Assembly: GCA_035628055.1 (NCBI GenBank)
Contig: DASPKO010000185.1
Coordinates: 1-25,455 of the forward strand
DNA from: DASPKO01 sp035628055
Lineage (GTDB): Bacteria; Planctomycetota; Phycisphaerae; Phycisphaerales; UBA1924
Reading direction: 5' to 3'
Length of the DNA stretch: 25,455 nt
The translations under genes were made by a program, and so were the position numbers. The notes below the pieces were generated by a model. The model did not search any database. It saw only the letters and a list, made by a program, of their open reading frames with translations, and was not told the origin of the DNA. Below are positions 5,889 to 12,775 of the stretch, piece by piece (position 1 is the stretch's first letter; every line of letters begins with the position of its first letter).

Positions 5889-7244
5889 GTGCGCGCCGCC
5901 GTGCCCGCAGGGGTGGTCATCACGGGGCTCGGGGCCGTCTCGCCCTTGGGGATCGGGGTTCCGGCCTTCACCGCGGGCCTGCGCGCCGGGCGCTCGGGGA
6001 TCGCGCCGTTCGACCCCGGCGAGGCGCGGACACGCTCGCGCGTGGCGGCCTTGTGCGCCCAGTTCCGGGGCGCCGACGTGGTCGGCGCGGCTGACGCGGC
6101 CCGGCTGCCGCGGCTGGTGCCCATGGCCCTGGCGGCCGCGCGCGAGGCCCTGGCCCAGGCCGGCCTGGCCGAGCGACCGGGGGCTCCCGGCCGCGGCCCC
6201 GGCACGAAGGACGCGGCCCCGGACCCCGCGCGGATCGGCCTGATCCTGGGCACGGGGGGCGGCGGGATCGATTTCACGCTCGATCAGTTCGCGCGGGCCG
6301 GCGCCGGCAAGTCCGCCTCGCTCTGGACCATCACCAACGCCACGCACGGCAACCTGGCGGGGGAGCTTTCGATCCGCCTGGGGCTCAACGGCCCCTCGCT
6401 GTGCGTGAGCACGGGGTGCGCCTCCTCGAGCGACGCCGCGGGGCTGGGCCTCACCCTGCTCCGCGCCCGCGCGGGCGCCTTCGCCGATTCGCTCGACGCG
6501 CTGGTCGTGATCGGGGCGGACGCGCACGTGCGCTGGGAGACGCTGCACACCATGGAGCTCCTGGGCGTGCTCTCGCTGCGCGACTGGCCGGCCCAGGGGC
6601 GGCCCGCGTCGGCAGCGTCCCGGCCCTTCGACGCGCACCGGGACGGCTTCGTGCTCGGCGAGGGGGCCTGGGCCGCGGTGCTGGAGCGGCCCGGGGCCGC
6701 CCGCGCGCGCGGCGCCGCGCCCCTGGCCCGCCTCGCCGGGTACGGCGCCACCTGCGACGCGTACCACCGCGTCCGCCCCGCGCCCGACGTTCGGCAGGCG
6801 GCCCGCGCCATCCGCCTGGCGCTCGCCGACGCGGGGTTCGGCCCCGAGCAGGTCGCGGTGGCGCAGTACCACGGCACGAGCACCCGGGTCAACGACGGCC
6901 TCGAGACCGCCGCCATCCGGGCCGCCTTCGGCGCGCACGCGCCGCGCCTGCGCGGCTCCTCGATCAAGTCCATGATCGGGCACCCGCAGGGGGCCTGCGG
7001 GCTGGCCGCGCTGGTGGCCATGGTGGCCGCGCTCGGCGGCCGCGACGGGGGCGGGCCATTCGTCCCGCCCACCATCAATCTCGACGACCCGGACTTGGCG
7101 GGCGGGTGCGACCTCGACTACACGCCCCACCGGGCCGCGGAGCTCGAGAGGCCGGCCGCGCGGGATGGCCCGGTGGTCGCGCTGGTCAACTGCCTGGCCT
7201 TCGGGGCCAAGAACTCGGCGCTGGTCGTGGCCGTGCCGGGCTAG
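5889..7244 (+). CDS. Beta-ketoacyl-[ACP] synthase (KAS II/FabF-like)
   Basis: This encodes 451 aa. A GTG start at 5889 is chosen because it has a strong GGAGGAG (5874-5880) at 8 nt and family homology (VVITGLGAVSPLGIG) starts at once; the frame is open much further upstream but without family sequence. The thiolase-fold condensing enzyme motifs are all present: Cys177 (STGCASSSDA), His328 (QYHGTSTRVNDGLE), Lys360 and His365 (IKSMIGHPQGACG), and a Gly-rich end (NCLAFGAKNSALVV). It would condense acyl-ACP or acyl-enzyme with malonyl-ACP. It is about 40 aa longer than FabF, partly due to a Pro/Gly-rich insert near residues 98-115. No acpP, fabD or fabG is adjacent, so whether it serves fatty-acid or specialised lipid synthesis cannot be decided. 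Confidence 0.9.
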   Translation: MRAAVPAGVVITGLGAVSPLGIGVPAFTAGLRAGRSGIAPFDPGEARTRSRVAALCAQFRGADVVGAADAARLPRLVPMALAAAREALAQAGLAERPGAPGRGPGTKDAAPDPARIGLILGTGGGGIDFTLDQFARAGAGKSASLWTITNATHGNLAGELSIRLGLNGPSLCVSTGCASSSDAAGLGLTLLRARAGAFADSLDALVVIGADAHVRWETLHTMELLGVLSLRDWPAQGRPASAASRPFDAHRDGFVLGEGAWAAVLERPGAARARGAAPLARLAGYGATCDAYHRVRPAPDVRQAARAIRLALADAGFGPEQVAVAQYHGTSTRVNDGLETAAIRAAFGAHAPRLRGSSIKSMIGHPQGACGLAALVAMVAALGGRDGGGPFVPPTINLDDPDLAGGCDLDYTPHRAAELERPAARDGPVVALVNCLAFGAKNSALVVAVPG

Positions 7245-7311
7245 CGGGAGCCGGCCGAGCCGGGCTCCGTTCGGTGGTCGCGGCGCGCCGCGATGCCAAA
7301 ACCCCGTCTCG

Positions 7312-7318
7312 CTATAGT
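7312..7318 (+). promoter_or_regulatory. Putative -10 box (CTATAGT) for lpd
   Basis: GCTATAGT (TATAGT 7313-7318) is 46 nt before the GTG start at 7365, in a 120-bp intergenic gap. It is the closest match to TATAAT among the recurrent boxes. Confidence 0.45.
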
Positions 7319-7364
7319 CGGGCCCGCCGTCCCGGACGGCCGGGACGGAGCAGGAGACCCTCGC

Positions 7365-8933
7365 GTGGCCGAGATGACCCATTACGACCTCATCGTGATC
7401 GGTGGCGGCCCGGCGGGGTACGTCGGGGCGATCCGCGCCGCGCAGCTCGGGATGCGCGTGGCGTGCGTGGAGCGCGACAAGCTCGGGGGCGTCTGTCTGA
7501 ACTGGGGATGCATCCCCACCAAGGCCCTGCTTTCCAACGCCGAGCTCTACGAGAAGGTGCACCACCAGGCCAAGACGTGGGGGCTCAAGCTCAGCGGGAC
7601 GCTGGAGGTCGATTGGGGCCAGACCATCGGGCGCAGCCGCGAGGTCGCCGGCAAGCTGAACAAGGGCATCGAGTTCCTCTTCAAGAAGAACAAGGTCACG
7701 CACGTCCGCGGGAACGCCAAGATCGTCTCGGGACGCCGCGGGAGCCAGCCGTGCGTCGTCGAGGTGGCCGACGCCCAGGTGACCGACACGCTCACCACCG
7801 CCCCGGCGACGATCGCGCCCGCGCCGAGCCAGACGATCTCGGGAACCAGCGTGCTCATCGCCACGGGCTCGGTGGCACGCGACCTCCCCTTCGCCCGGTT
7901 CGACGGGGAGACCATCATCGGGGCCCGCGAGGCGATGAACCAGAAGGCCATGCCCCGCAGCCTGGTGATCATCGGGGCGGGCGCGATCGGGATGGAGTTC
8001 GCGTACTTCTATCACACCTTCGGGACCAAGGTCACCGTCATCGAGATGATGCCGCGCATCCTCCCCGTCGAGGATGACGACGTGTCGGTGGCCCTGGAGC
8101 GGCTCTACAAGAAGTCCGGCATGGACATCCGCACCTCGACCACCACCACCGCGGTCGAGAAGAAGGCCGGCGGGGTGCGCGTCTCCGTGGGCCCGTGGGT
8201 GATCGGGCCCGACGGGCGCGGCAAGCCCGGCGAGGGCAAGGGCGAGACCATCGAGGCGGAGAAGGTGCTCGTCGCGGTGGGCGTGCGCGGCCGTTACGAC
8301 GGGCTCTTCGACGAGCGCCTCGGTCTCGAGATCGTCAAGGACCACGTCAAGACCGACTATCGCCCGGGCGTCGCCGAGCCCCAGGACCCGACCTATCAGA
8401 CCAACCTGCCCGGCATCTACGCGGTGGGCGACGTGATCGGCCCGCCCTGGCTGGCCCACGTCGCCAGCGAGGAGGCGGTGATCTGCGTCGAGAAGATCGC
8501 GCACGCGGCGGGCAACCCCGCGGTGCCGCACCGCCCGATCCCGATCGATTACGCCTCGATACCCGGGTGCACGTACTGCCACCCCCAGGTCGCCAGCGTC
8601 GGGCACACCGAGCGGGCGCTGAAGGAGCAGGGCCTCAAGAAGGGCCAGGACTACGAGGTGGGCTCCTACAGCCTGCAGGCCCACGGCAAGGCGATCGCGG
8701 CCAATCAGAACGTCGGGCTGGTCAAGCTCATCCGTGGTCTCCCGCGGGGTGAGATCCTCGGCGCGCACATCCTGGCCGACCAGGCGACCGAGCTCATCGC
8801 CGAGATGGGGCTGGCGCGCCGTCTGGAGGCCACGACCGAGGAGATCATCGTCACCATGCACGCGCACCCGACCATGCACGAGGCGCTGCACGAGGCCGCC
8901 CTGGCGAGCGAGGGCCGGGTGATCCACGCCTGA
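7365..8933 (+). CDS. lpdA: Dihydrolipoyl dehydrogenase (E3)
   Basis: This encodes 522 aa from a GTG start; AGGAG (7352-7356) lies 8 nt upstream, better placed than for the ATG at 7374. It is a FAD- and NAD-dependent oxidoreductase that reoxidises lipoyl groups of pyruvate/2-oxoglutarate dehydrogenase or the glycine cleavage system. Motifs: FAD-binding IGGGPAGY (12-19), redox disulfide Cys44/Cys49 (GGVCLNWGCIPTK), second dinucleotide fold (IIGAGAIGMEF), FAD motif (YAVGDV) and active-site His501/Glu506 (HPTMHE). It is about 50 aa longer than usual: there is a Thr/Ala/Pro-rich insert before the ATGS motif (coded about 7740-7845) and a Gly/Lys-rich loop (about 8190-8255). No E1/E2 genes are adjacent. 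It converges on the minus-strand dockerin gene, 21 bp from its stop. Confidence 0.95.
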   Translation: MAEMTHYDLIVIGGGPAGYVGAIRAAQLGMRVACVERDKLGGVCLNWGCIPTKALLSNAELYEKVHHQAKTWGLKLSGTLEVDWGQTIGRSREVAGKLNKGIEFLFKKNKVTHVRGNAKIVSGRRGSQPCVVEVADAQVTDTLTTAPATIAPAPSQTISGTSVLIATGSVARDLPFARFDGETIIGAREAMNQKAMPRSLVIIGAGAIGMEFAYFYHTFGTKVTVIEMMPRILPVEDDDVSVALERLYKKSGMDIRTSTTTTAVEKKAGGVRVSVGPWVIGPDGRGKPGEGKGETIEAEKVLVAVGVRGRYDGLFDERLGLEIVKDHVKTDYRPGVAEPQDPTYQTNLPGIYAVGDVIGPPWLAHVASEEAVICVEKIAHAAGNPAVPHRPIPIDYASIPGCTYCHPQVASVGHTERALKEQGLKKGQDYEVGSYSLQAHGKAIAANQNVGLVKLIRGLPRGEILGAHILADQATELIAEMGLARRLEATTEEIIVTMHAHPTMHEALHEAALASEGRVIHA

Positions 8934-8936
8934 CGC

Positions 8937-8954
8937 GCCCGGCCCGGGCCGCGC
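8937..8954. terminator. GC palindrome between convergent genes
   Basis: A palindrome centred on GGCCCGGGCC (8941-8950), extended by flanking pairs, fills the 21-bp gap between two facing stop codons. It has no loop of normal size and no T-tract on either strand, so a bidirectional terminator is only a guess. Confidence 0.25.
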
Positions 8955-9626
8955 TCAGCACGCGCCCGAGAGCGCACCGAACCAGGCCGACAGGAACGAG
9001 GAGATGTCGCTCGTGCCCACCACGCCGTCGCGGTTGAAGTCCGCGACCGAGCTCCCGCCGGCCACGTCGGCGAACCAGAGCGAGAGGAAGCCGGAGATGT
9101 CCGACGTCCCGACGACGCCGTCGCTGTTGGTGTCGGCGGGGCAGACGTCCAGGGCGACATAGTGCACGGCGTGGCTGAGATTGATCCAGCCCACGTTCTC
9201 GCCCCACACGAAGCCCGTCAGGCGCCGCTCGCCCGTGACGTAGATCCGCGCGGGCTGGGGCGGGGAGGTCAAGGCGCCGGCGGAGAAGTTCACCCACCCG
9301 ATGTTCTCGCCCCAGGCCAGGCCGGTGAGCCGCCCCGTGTTGGGATTCCGGTTCACGCCCGCGTCGTCCCCCATGAGGTTGCGGTAGGCGATGCCGTTGA
9401 GCGGGCCATCGCCGAGGTTGATCCACCCGACGTTCTCGCACCAGATGAAGCCGGTGAGGTACGTCGAGTGGACGCGCACGCCCTGGGTGCCGGCGTTGGC
9501 ATCGGCCCAGTTCATCCATCCGATGTTCTCGCCCCAGGAGAACTTGTGCGCGGGGTCGATCACGATCTGCGCGCGCGCCGGAGCGCAGGCCAGCAGCACG
9601 GCGGCGACGAACAGGATGCGTTTCAC
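8955..9626 (-). CDS. Secreted WGENxGW-repeat protein with GC-type dockerin
   Basis: This encodes 223 aa. The GTG at 9626-9624 is chosen because GGAG lies 6 nt upstream and it opens a clean signal peptide (KRILFVAAVLLACAPARA, cleavage near residue 19). Four copies of an aromatic motif (F/L-x-W-G/C-E-N-I/V-G-W-I/V/M-N) start at Trp31, Trp62, Trp105 and Trp141, i.e. every 31-43 residues, suggesting a beta-strand repeat unit; the function of this unit is unknown to me. Residues 163-216 are two dockerin-type EF-hand loops (DTNSDGVVGTSDISGFL..WF and DFNRDGVVGTSDISSFL..WF), and the protein ends SGAC. The anchoring module closely resembles that of the EGF protein at 5305-5856. It lies 35 bp downstream of the beta-helix gene on the same strand, so the two are probably one operon of exported surface proteins. 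Confidence 0.88.
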   Translation of the reverse strand: MKRILFVAAVLLACAPARAQIVIDPAHKFSWGENIGWMNWADANAGTQGVRVHSTYLTGFIWCENVGWINLGDGPLNGIAYRNLMGDDAGVNRNPNTGRLTGLAWGENIGWVNFSAGALTSPPQPARIYVTGERRLTGFVWGENVGWINLSHAVHYVALDVCPADTNSDGVVGTSDISGFLSLWFADVAGGSSVADFNRDGVVGTSDISSFLSAWFGALSGAC

Positions 9627-9661
9627 GGGCTTCTCCACCGTTCGGGCCGGCCGGACGGACC

Positions 9662-10882
9662 TTAGCAGGCGAAGTTGGCTTCGGGGTGGCTGGAGTTGGG
9701 CAGGGCGCTGATGTCGCCGGCCCCCGCCACGGTGACCAGCGGGCCATAGGAGTTGCCGGGGGCGATGGAGAAGGCCGAGGTGGTCGAGGCGTTGCGGCAG
9801 CGGTTGCTGGAGATGTGGCAGCGGGTCGCGCCGTCGTACACCGCGATGAAGCCGCCCCCCCCTCCCCCGCCCCCGCCGCTGGAGACGCCGCTGAGGTGGT
9901 TGCTCTCGATGAGCGTGCCGTTGCCCCCGGGGAGCACGACGATGCCCCCGCCTGAGCAGTAGTTCTCCTGCACGCAGCAGCGCTCGCCGCGGATGGTGAT
10001 GCAGGAGGAGAGGGCCGCGTCGGGCCGGCACTCGATGTCGTTCTCCTCCACCACGCTGGCGGGGCCGACGTCCACGCCCCCGGAGACGTCGACGAAGCGG
10101 TTGTACAGGACGACGCAGCGCCCGCTGGCGACGAGGGCCGGGGCGTCGTTGCCCACGACGAAGTTGTCCTCGACGGTGCACCCGGGCTCGCAGCGGAAGG
10201 CCGGCCCCCCCGAGCCGTCGGCGCACAGGCACTCCTCGATCACGCTCCCCGCGCCGGCGGAGCACATCCCGCCCACGCAGTGGCGCGCGTCACAGTCGTA
10301 CATCACGCACGAGCTGCCCATGACGCAGACCGGGCCGGCCAGGCCGTTGTTGTCGACGCTGGAGCAGGAGTCGAACCAGCACCCCTCGATGCGGCTGCTG
10401 CCGGCCAGCGAGAGGTCGCAGCAGGGGGCGCCCTGCCATCCCCGGAAGGCGATCGAGTCGAGCTCGATCCAGCAGGGGGGCGAGGTCGCATCCCCGACCG
10501 CCTGGATGCATGCGAGCGTGCCCGGCACGCCGGTGATCGTGTAGTCGTCGCCGTCGATGGTGACGTGGCTCGCGCGGATCTCGATGCAGCACTTGTTGGG
10601 CTCGCCCGTGAGGTTGTGGGGGAGGTAGTACACCCCCGGCTCGGTCACGACGAACTGGGCGTTGGGCGAGCTGGGGCAGCTCGTGATGGGCTTGCGCGTC
10701 TCGGCTTTGCCGTGCTCGCCGCCCGCGGCGATCTTGTCGTAGATCTGGTCCAGCGTCCTGCCCGTGGAGGAGACGGGGCCCTGGGGCGGATCGATGGGGC
10801 CGCCACGCGCGCTCCGCGCCAGCGCCGTCACGCCCACGAGCCCAGCCCCCGCCAGAATGAAGCGACGATCGACCGGATCCAT
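9662..10882 (-). CDS. Tat-exported right-handed beta-helix protein, Cys-rich
   Basis: This encodes 406 aa. The ATG at 10882 has GAGGAG about 7 nt upstream. The N-terminus MDPVDRRFILAGAGLVGVTALA has the Tat-type Arg-Arg-Phe-x-Leu pattern and hydrophobic stretch. Residues about 90-375 are repeating short beta turns typical of parallel beta-helix (NosD/pectate-lyase-like) proteins: VTIDGDDYTITG, SSRIEGCWFDSC, SVIEECLCADG, TVEDNFVVGND, VVEENDIEC, TLIESNHLSG, CHISSNRC. Many Cys occur, often paired (CCIEI, CCDLS, CCVQEN), and the last residue is Cys (NFAC). A run of nine Gly is coded at about 9852-9878. No catalytic residues can be assigned; carbohydrate binding or lyase activity is possible but unproven. 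It is followed by the WGENxGW/dockerin gene and is divergent from metG. Confidence 0.82.
   Translation of the reverse strand: MDPVDRRFILAGAGLVGVTALARSARGGPIDPPQGPVSSTGRTLDQIYDKIAAGGEHGKAETRKPITSCPSSPNAQFVVTEPGVYYLPHNLTGEPNKCCIEIRASHVTIDGDDYTITGVPGTLACIQAVGDATSPPCWIELDSIAFRGWQGAPCCDLSLAGSSRIEGCWFDSCSSVDNNGLAGPVCVMGSSCVMYDCDARHCVGGMCSAGAGSVIEECLCADGSGGPAFRCEPGCTVEDNFVVGNDAPALVASGRCVVLYNRFVDVSGGVDVGPASVVEENDIECRPDAALSSCITIRGERCCVQENYCSGGGIVVLPGGNGTLIESNHLSGVSSGGGGGGGGGFIAVYDGATRCHISSNRCRNASTTSAFSIAPGNSYGPLVTVAGAGDISALPNSSHPEANFAC
9852..9880 (-). other. G-rich tract (possible G-quadruplex), codes Gly run
   Basis: On the minus strand, runs of 5, 5 and 8 G separated by single bases, plus GGC flanks, occur inside the beta-helix gene. 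It reads as nine Gly codons. This can fold as a G-quadruplex and is prone to replication or sequencing slippage. Confidence 0.45.
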
Positions 10883-10987
10883 GACCTTCTCCTCGCGCTG
10901 GATGACCCTGCCGCGCCGCACAAGGGCGCGGAGTTCTGGGGTTCTGCGTACGTCCAATCGGGGCACCGGCCGTGGGTGCTTGAGAGC

Positions 10988-10993
10988 AGCCTA
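10988..10993 (-). promoter_or_regulatory. Possible -10 box for the beta-helix/dockerin operon
   Basis: On the minus strand GGTAGGCTGC (TAGGCT) resembles the GGTATGCTGC box before the EGF gene. It is 105 nt upstream of the ATG at 10882, inside the 208-bp divergent gap with metG. The match is weak. Confidence 0.25.
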
Positions 10994-11073
10994 CCGCGCC
11001 GGGGTCCGACAACCAACCGATTCTCGCGCGGTTCGGAAGGAGTCCGGGATGCGTTCGGGTCCGGGCGCCGCCG

Positions 11074-11080
11074 CTACACT
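11074..11080 (+). promoter_or_regulatory. Putative -10 box (CTACACT) for metG, leaderless
   Basis: GCTACACT (TACACT 11075-11080) ends only 10 nt before the ATG at 11091, so transcription would start at or just before the start codon. No Shine-Dalgarno is visible, which agrees with a leaderless mRNA. Confidence 0.45.
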
Positions 11081-11090
11081 CCCCGCGCCC

Positions 11091-12725
11091 ATGCCCGCCC
11101 CGTACTACATCACCACGCCCATCTACTACGTCAACGACCGCCCGCATCTCGGGCACTGCTACACCACGCTCCTGGCCGATGCCGCGGCGCGCTTCCAGCG
11201 CCTGCTGACCCCCGACGACCGGTCCGTCTTCTTCCTCACCGGCACCGACGAGCACGCCGACAAGGTGGTCTCGTCGGCGGCGGCGCACGAGCTCTCTCCC
11301 CAGGCGTGGGCCGACCGCAACGCCCTGGAGTTCCGGGCGGCCTTCGACTTCATGGGCTGCGCGTACGACGACTTCATCCGCACCACCGAGGCGCGGCACA
11401 CCGAGAAGGTCGTGGGGTACATCCGCGAGCTCATGGCCCGCGGCGATGTCTACCTCGGCGATTACCAGGGCTGGTACGACGAGACCCAGGAGGAGTACCT
11501 CACCGAGACCGCGGCCCGCGAGGCGGACTTCAAGTCGCCCGTCACGGGGCGCCCGCTGGTGCGCCGCGCCGAGAAGAACTATTTCTTCAACCTGCCCCGC
11601 TACCAGGAGCGCCTGCTCGCGCACATCGGCGCCAACCCCGGGTTCATCGCGCCCGAGGCGCGCCGGAACGAGGTGCTCGGGCGCCTCCGCGAGGGCCTGC
11701 AGGCGGTGCCCATCAGCCGCGCGGTCACCGCCGACCCGGGGAGCCGCTGGGGCATCCGCATGCCCGACGATCCCGGGCACCGCATCTACGTCTGGATCGA
11801 CGCGCTCTTCAACTACCTCACCGCGGTCGACACGCCCGAGCGCGCGGGCTACTGGCCGGCCCGCGTGCACCTGATCGCCAAGGACATCCTCTGGTTCCAC
11901 GCGGTGATCTGGCCCTGCCTGCTCATGGCCCTGGACCGCCCCCTCCCGGGCATGGTCTACACGCACTCCTATTGGGTGCGCGAGGGCCGCAAGATGAGCA
12001 AGAGCCTGGGGAACTTCGTGACCCTGGAGGTCCTCAAGGCCTACGCGGCGCGGTACGGGCTCGACGCGGTGCGCTGGTACTTGCTGGTGCACGGCCCGCT
12101 GGGCGTCACCGACGCCGACTTCGCGCACGGGCGCTTCGTCGAGGCGTACAACGCCGACCTGGCCAACGGGATCGGCAACTGCTCGAGCCGGGTCACGGCG
12201 ATGATCCAGAAGTACTTCGAGGGGGCCGTGCCCGCGCCGCCGGAGTCGGGCCTGGTGACCGGGGCACCCGCCTCGGTCGACTGGCGGGCGACGTGCGCGC
12301 GCGCCGTCGCCGCCGCCGAGGCGGCCGCCGCGCAGATGGACCTGGCGGGCTGCCTCCGCGCCGGCACCGACCTGGTGAGCGCCATCGACCGCTACATCGG
12401 GGAGACCCGGCCCTTCGGTCTGGCCAAGGCCATGGCCGCCGGCGGCCCGACCCCGGCGCAGGCCGGTCTCCAGCACCAACTGGCGACCATCCTGTACAAC
12501 TGCGCCGAGGCGCTGCGGATCGCGGCCATCCTGCTCTCCCCGGCCATGCCCGGCTCGATGGGCAGGCTGCTCGCACGGCTTTCGGTCACCCTGGATCAGC
12601 GGGTGCCCCTGGCCGAGCTGGCCGCCTTCGATGGGCCCGCGGCCCTGCGCCCGGGAACACGCGTGCTCGCGGGCGAACCACTCTTCGCGCGCGCCGACCC
12701 GGCCGAGGCGGCCCCCGCGGGCTGA
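11091..12725 (+). CDS. metG: Methionyl-tRNA synthetase
   Basis: This encodes 544 aa. The start at 11091 gives the family N-terminus (YYITTPIYYVNDRPHLGH); the frame is open far upstream but without homology. It is a class I synthetase charging tRNA-Met. The HIGH signature is HLGH (19-22) and the KMSKS loop is 301-305 (GRKMSKSLGN). The Met-pocket and catalytic-fold motifs are intact (GTDEHADK, KDILWFHAVIWP, VYTHSYW). The connective region (GDYQGWYDETQEEY) has no zinc-binding Cys, so this is the zinc-free type, and there is no C-terminal EMAP/tRNA-binding domain, in line with the short length. The anticodon-binding helical domain occupies roughly 365-525. It starts divergently from the beta-helix gene and is followed, 50 bp on, by the mrp gene with its own box. 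Confidence 0.96.
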   Translation: MPAPYYITTPIYYVNDRPHLGHCYTTLLADAAARFQRLLTPDDRSVFFLTGTDEHADKVVSSAAAHELSPQAWADRNALEFRAAFDFMGCAYDDFIRTTEARHTEKVVGYIRELMARGDVYLGDYQGWYDETQEEYLTETAAREADFKSPVTGRPLVRRAEKNYFFNLPRYQERLLAHIGANPGFIAPEARRNEVLGRLREGLQAVPISRAVTADPGSRWGIRMPDDPGHRIYVWIDALFNYLTAVDTPERAGYWPARVHLIAKDILWFHAVIWPCLLMALDRPLPGMVYTHSYWVREGRKMSKSLGNFVTLEVLKAYAARYGLDAVRWYLLVHGPLGVTDADFAHGRFVEAYNADLANGIGNCSSRVTAMIQKYFEGAVPAPPESGLVTGAPASVDWRATCARAVAAAEAAAAQMDLAGCLRAGTDLVSAIDRYIGETRPFGLAKAMAAGGPTPAQAGLQHQLATILYNCAEALRIAAILLSPAMPGSMGRLLARLSVTLDQRVPLAELAAFDGPAALRPGTRVLAGEPLFARADPAEAAPAG

Positions 12726-12759
12726 GCCCGCGCGCCGGCGGTACGCCGCTCAGGCTCGT

Positions 12760-12766
12760 CTACCAT
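12760..12766 (+). promoter_or_regulatory. Putative -10 box (CTACCAT) for mrp, leaderless
   Basis: TCTACCAT (TACCAT 12761-12766) ends 9 nt before the ATG at 12776. As for metG, a start at this box would give a leaderless mRNA. Confidence 0.4.
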
Positions 12767-12775
12767 CGACCTGCC

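Noticed and set aside
5625..8927. 1100-codon open frame on the minus strand opposite the KAS and lpd genes
   Set aside because: It is an antisense shadow created by high GC at third codon positions; its composition is repetitive Arg/Gly/Asp/His-rich with no domain, while both plus-strand genes are complete enzymes.
10280..12775. In-frame upstream extension of the Mrp protein through metG
   Set aside because: Homology begins at 12776; the upstream part is a shadow of metG and of the beta-helix gene.
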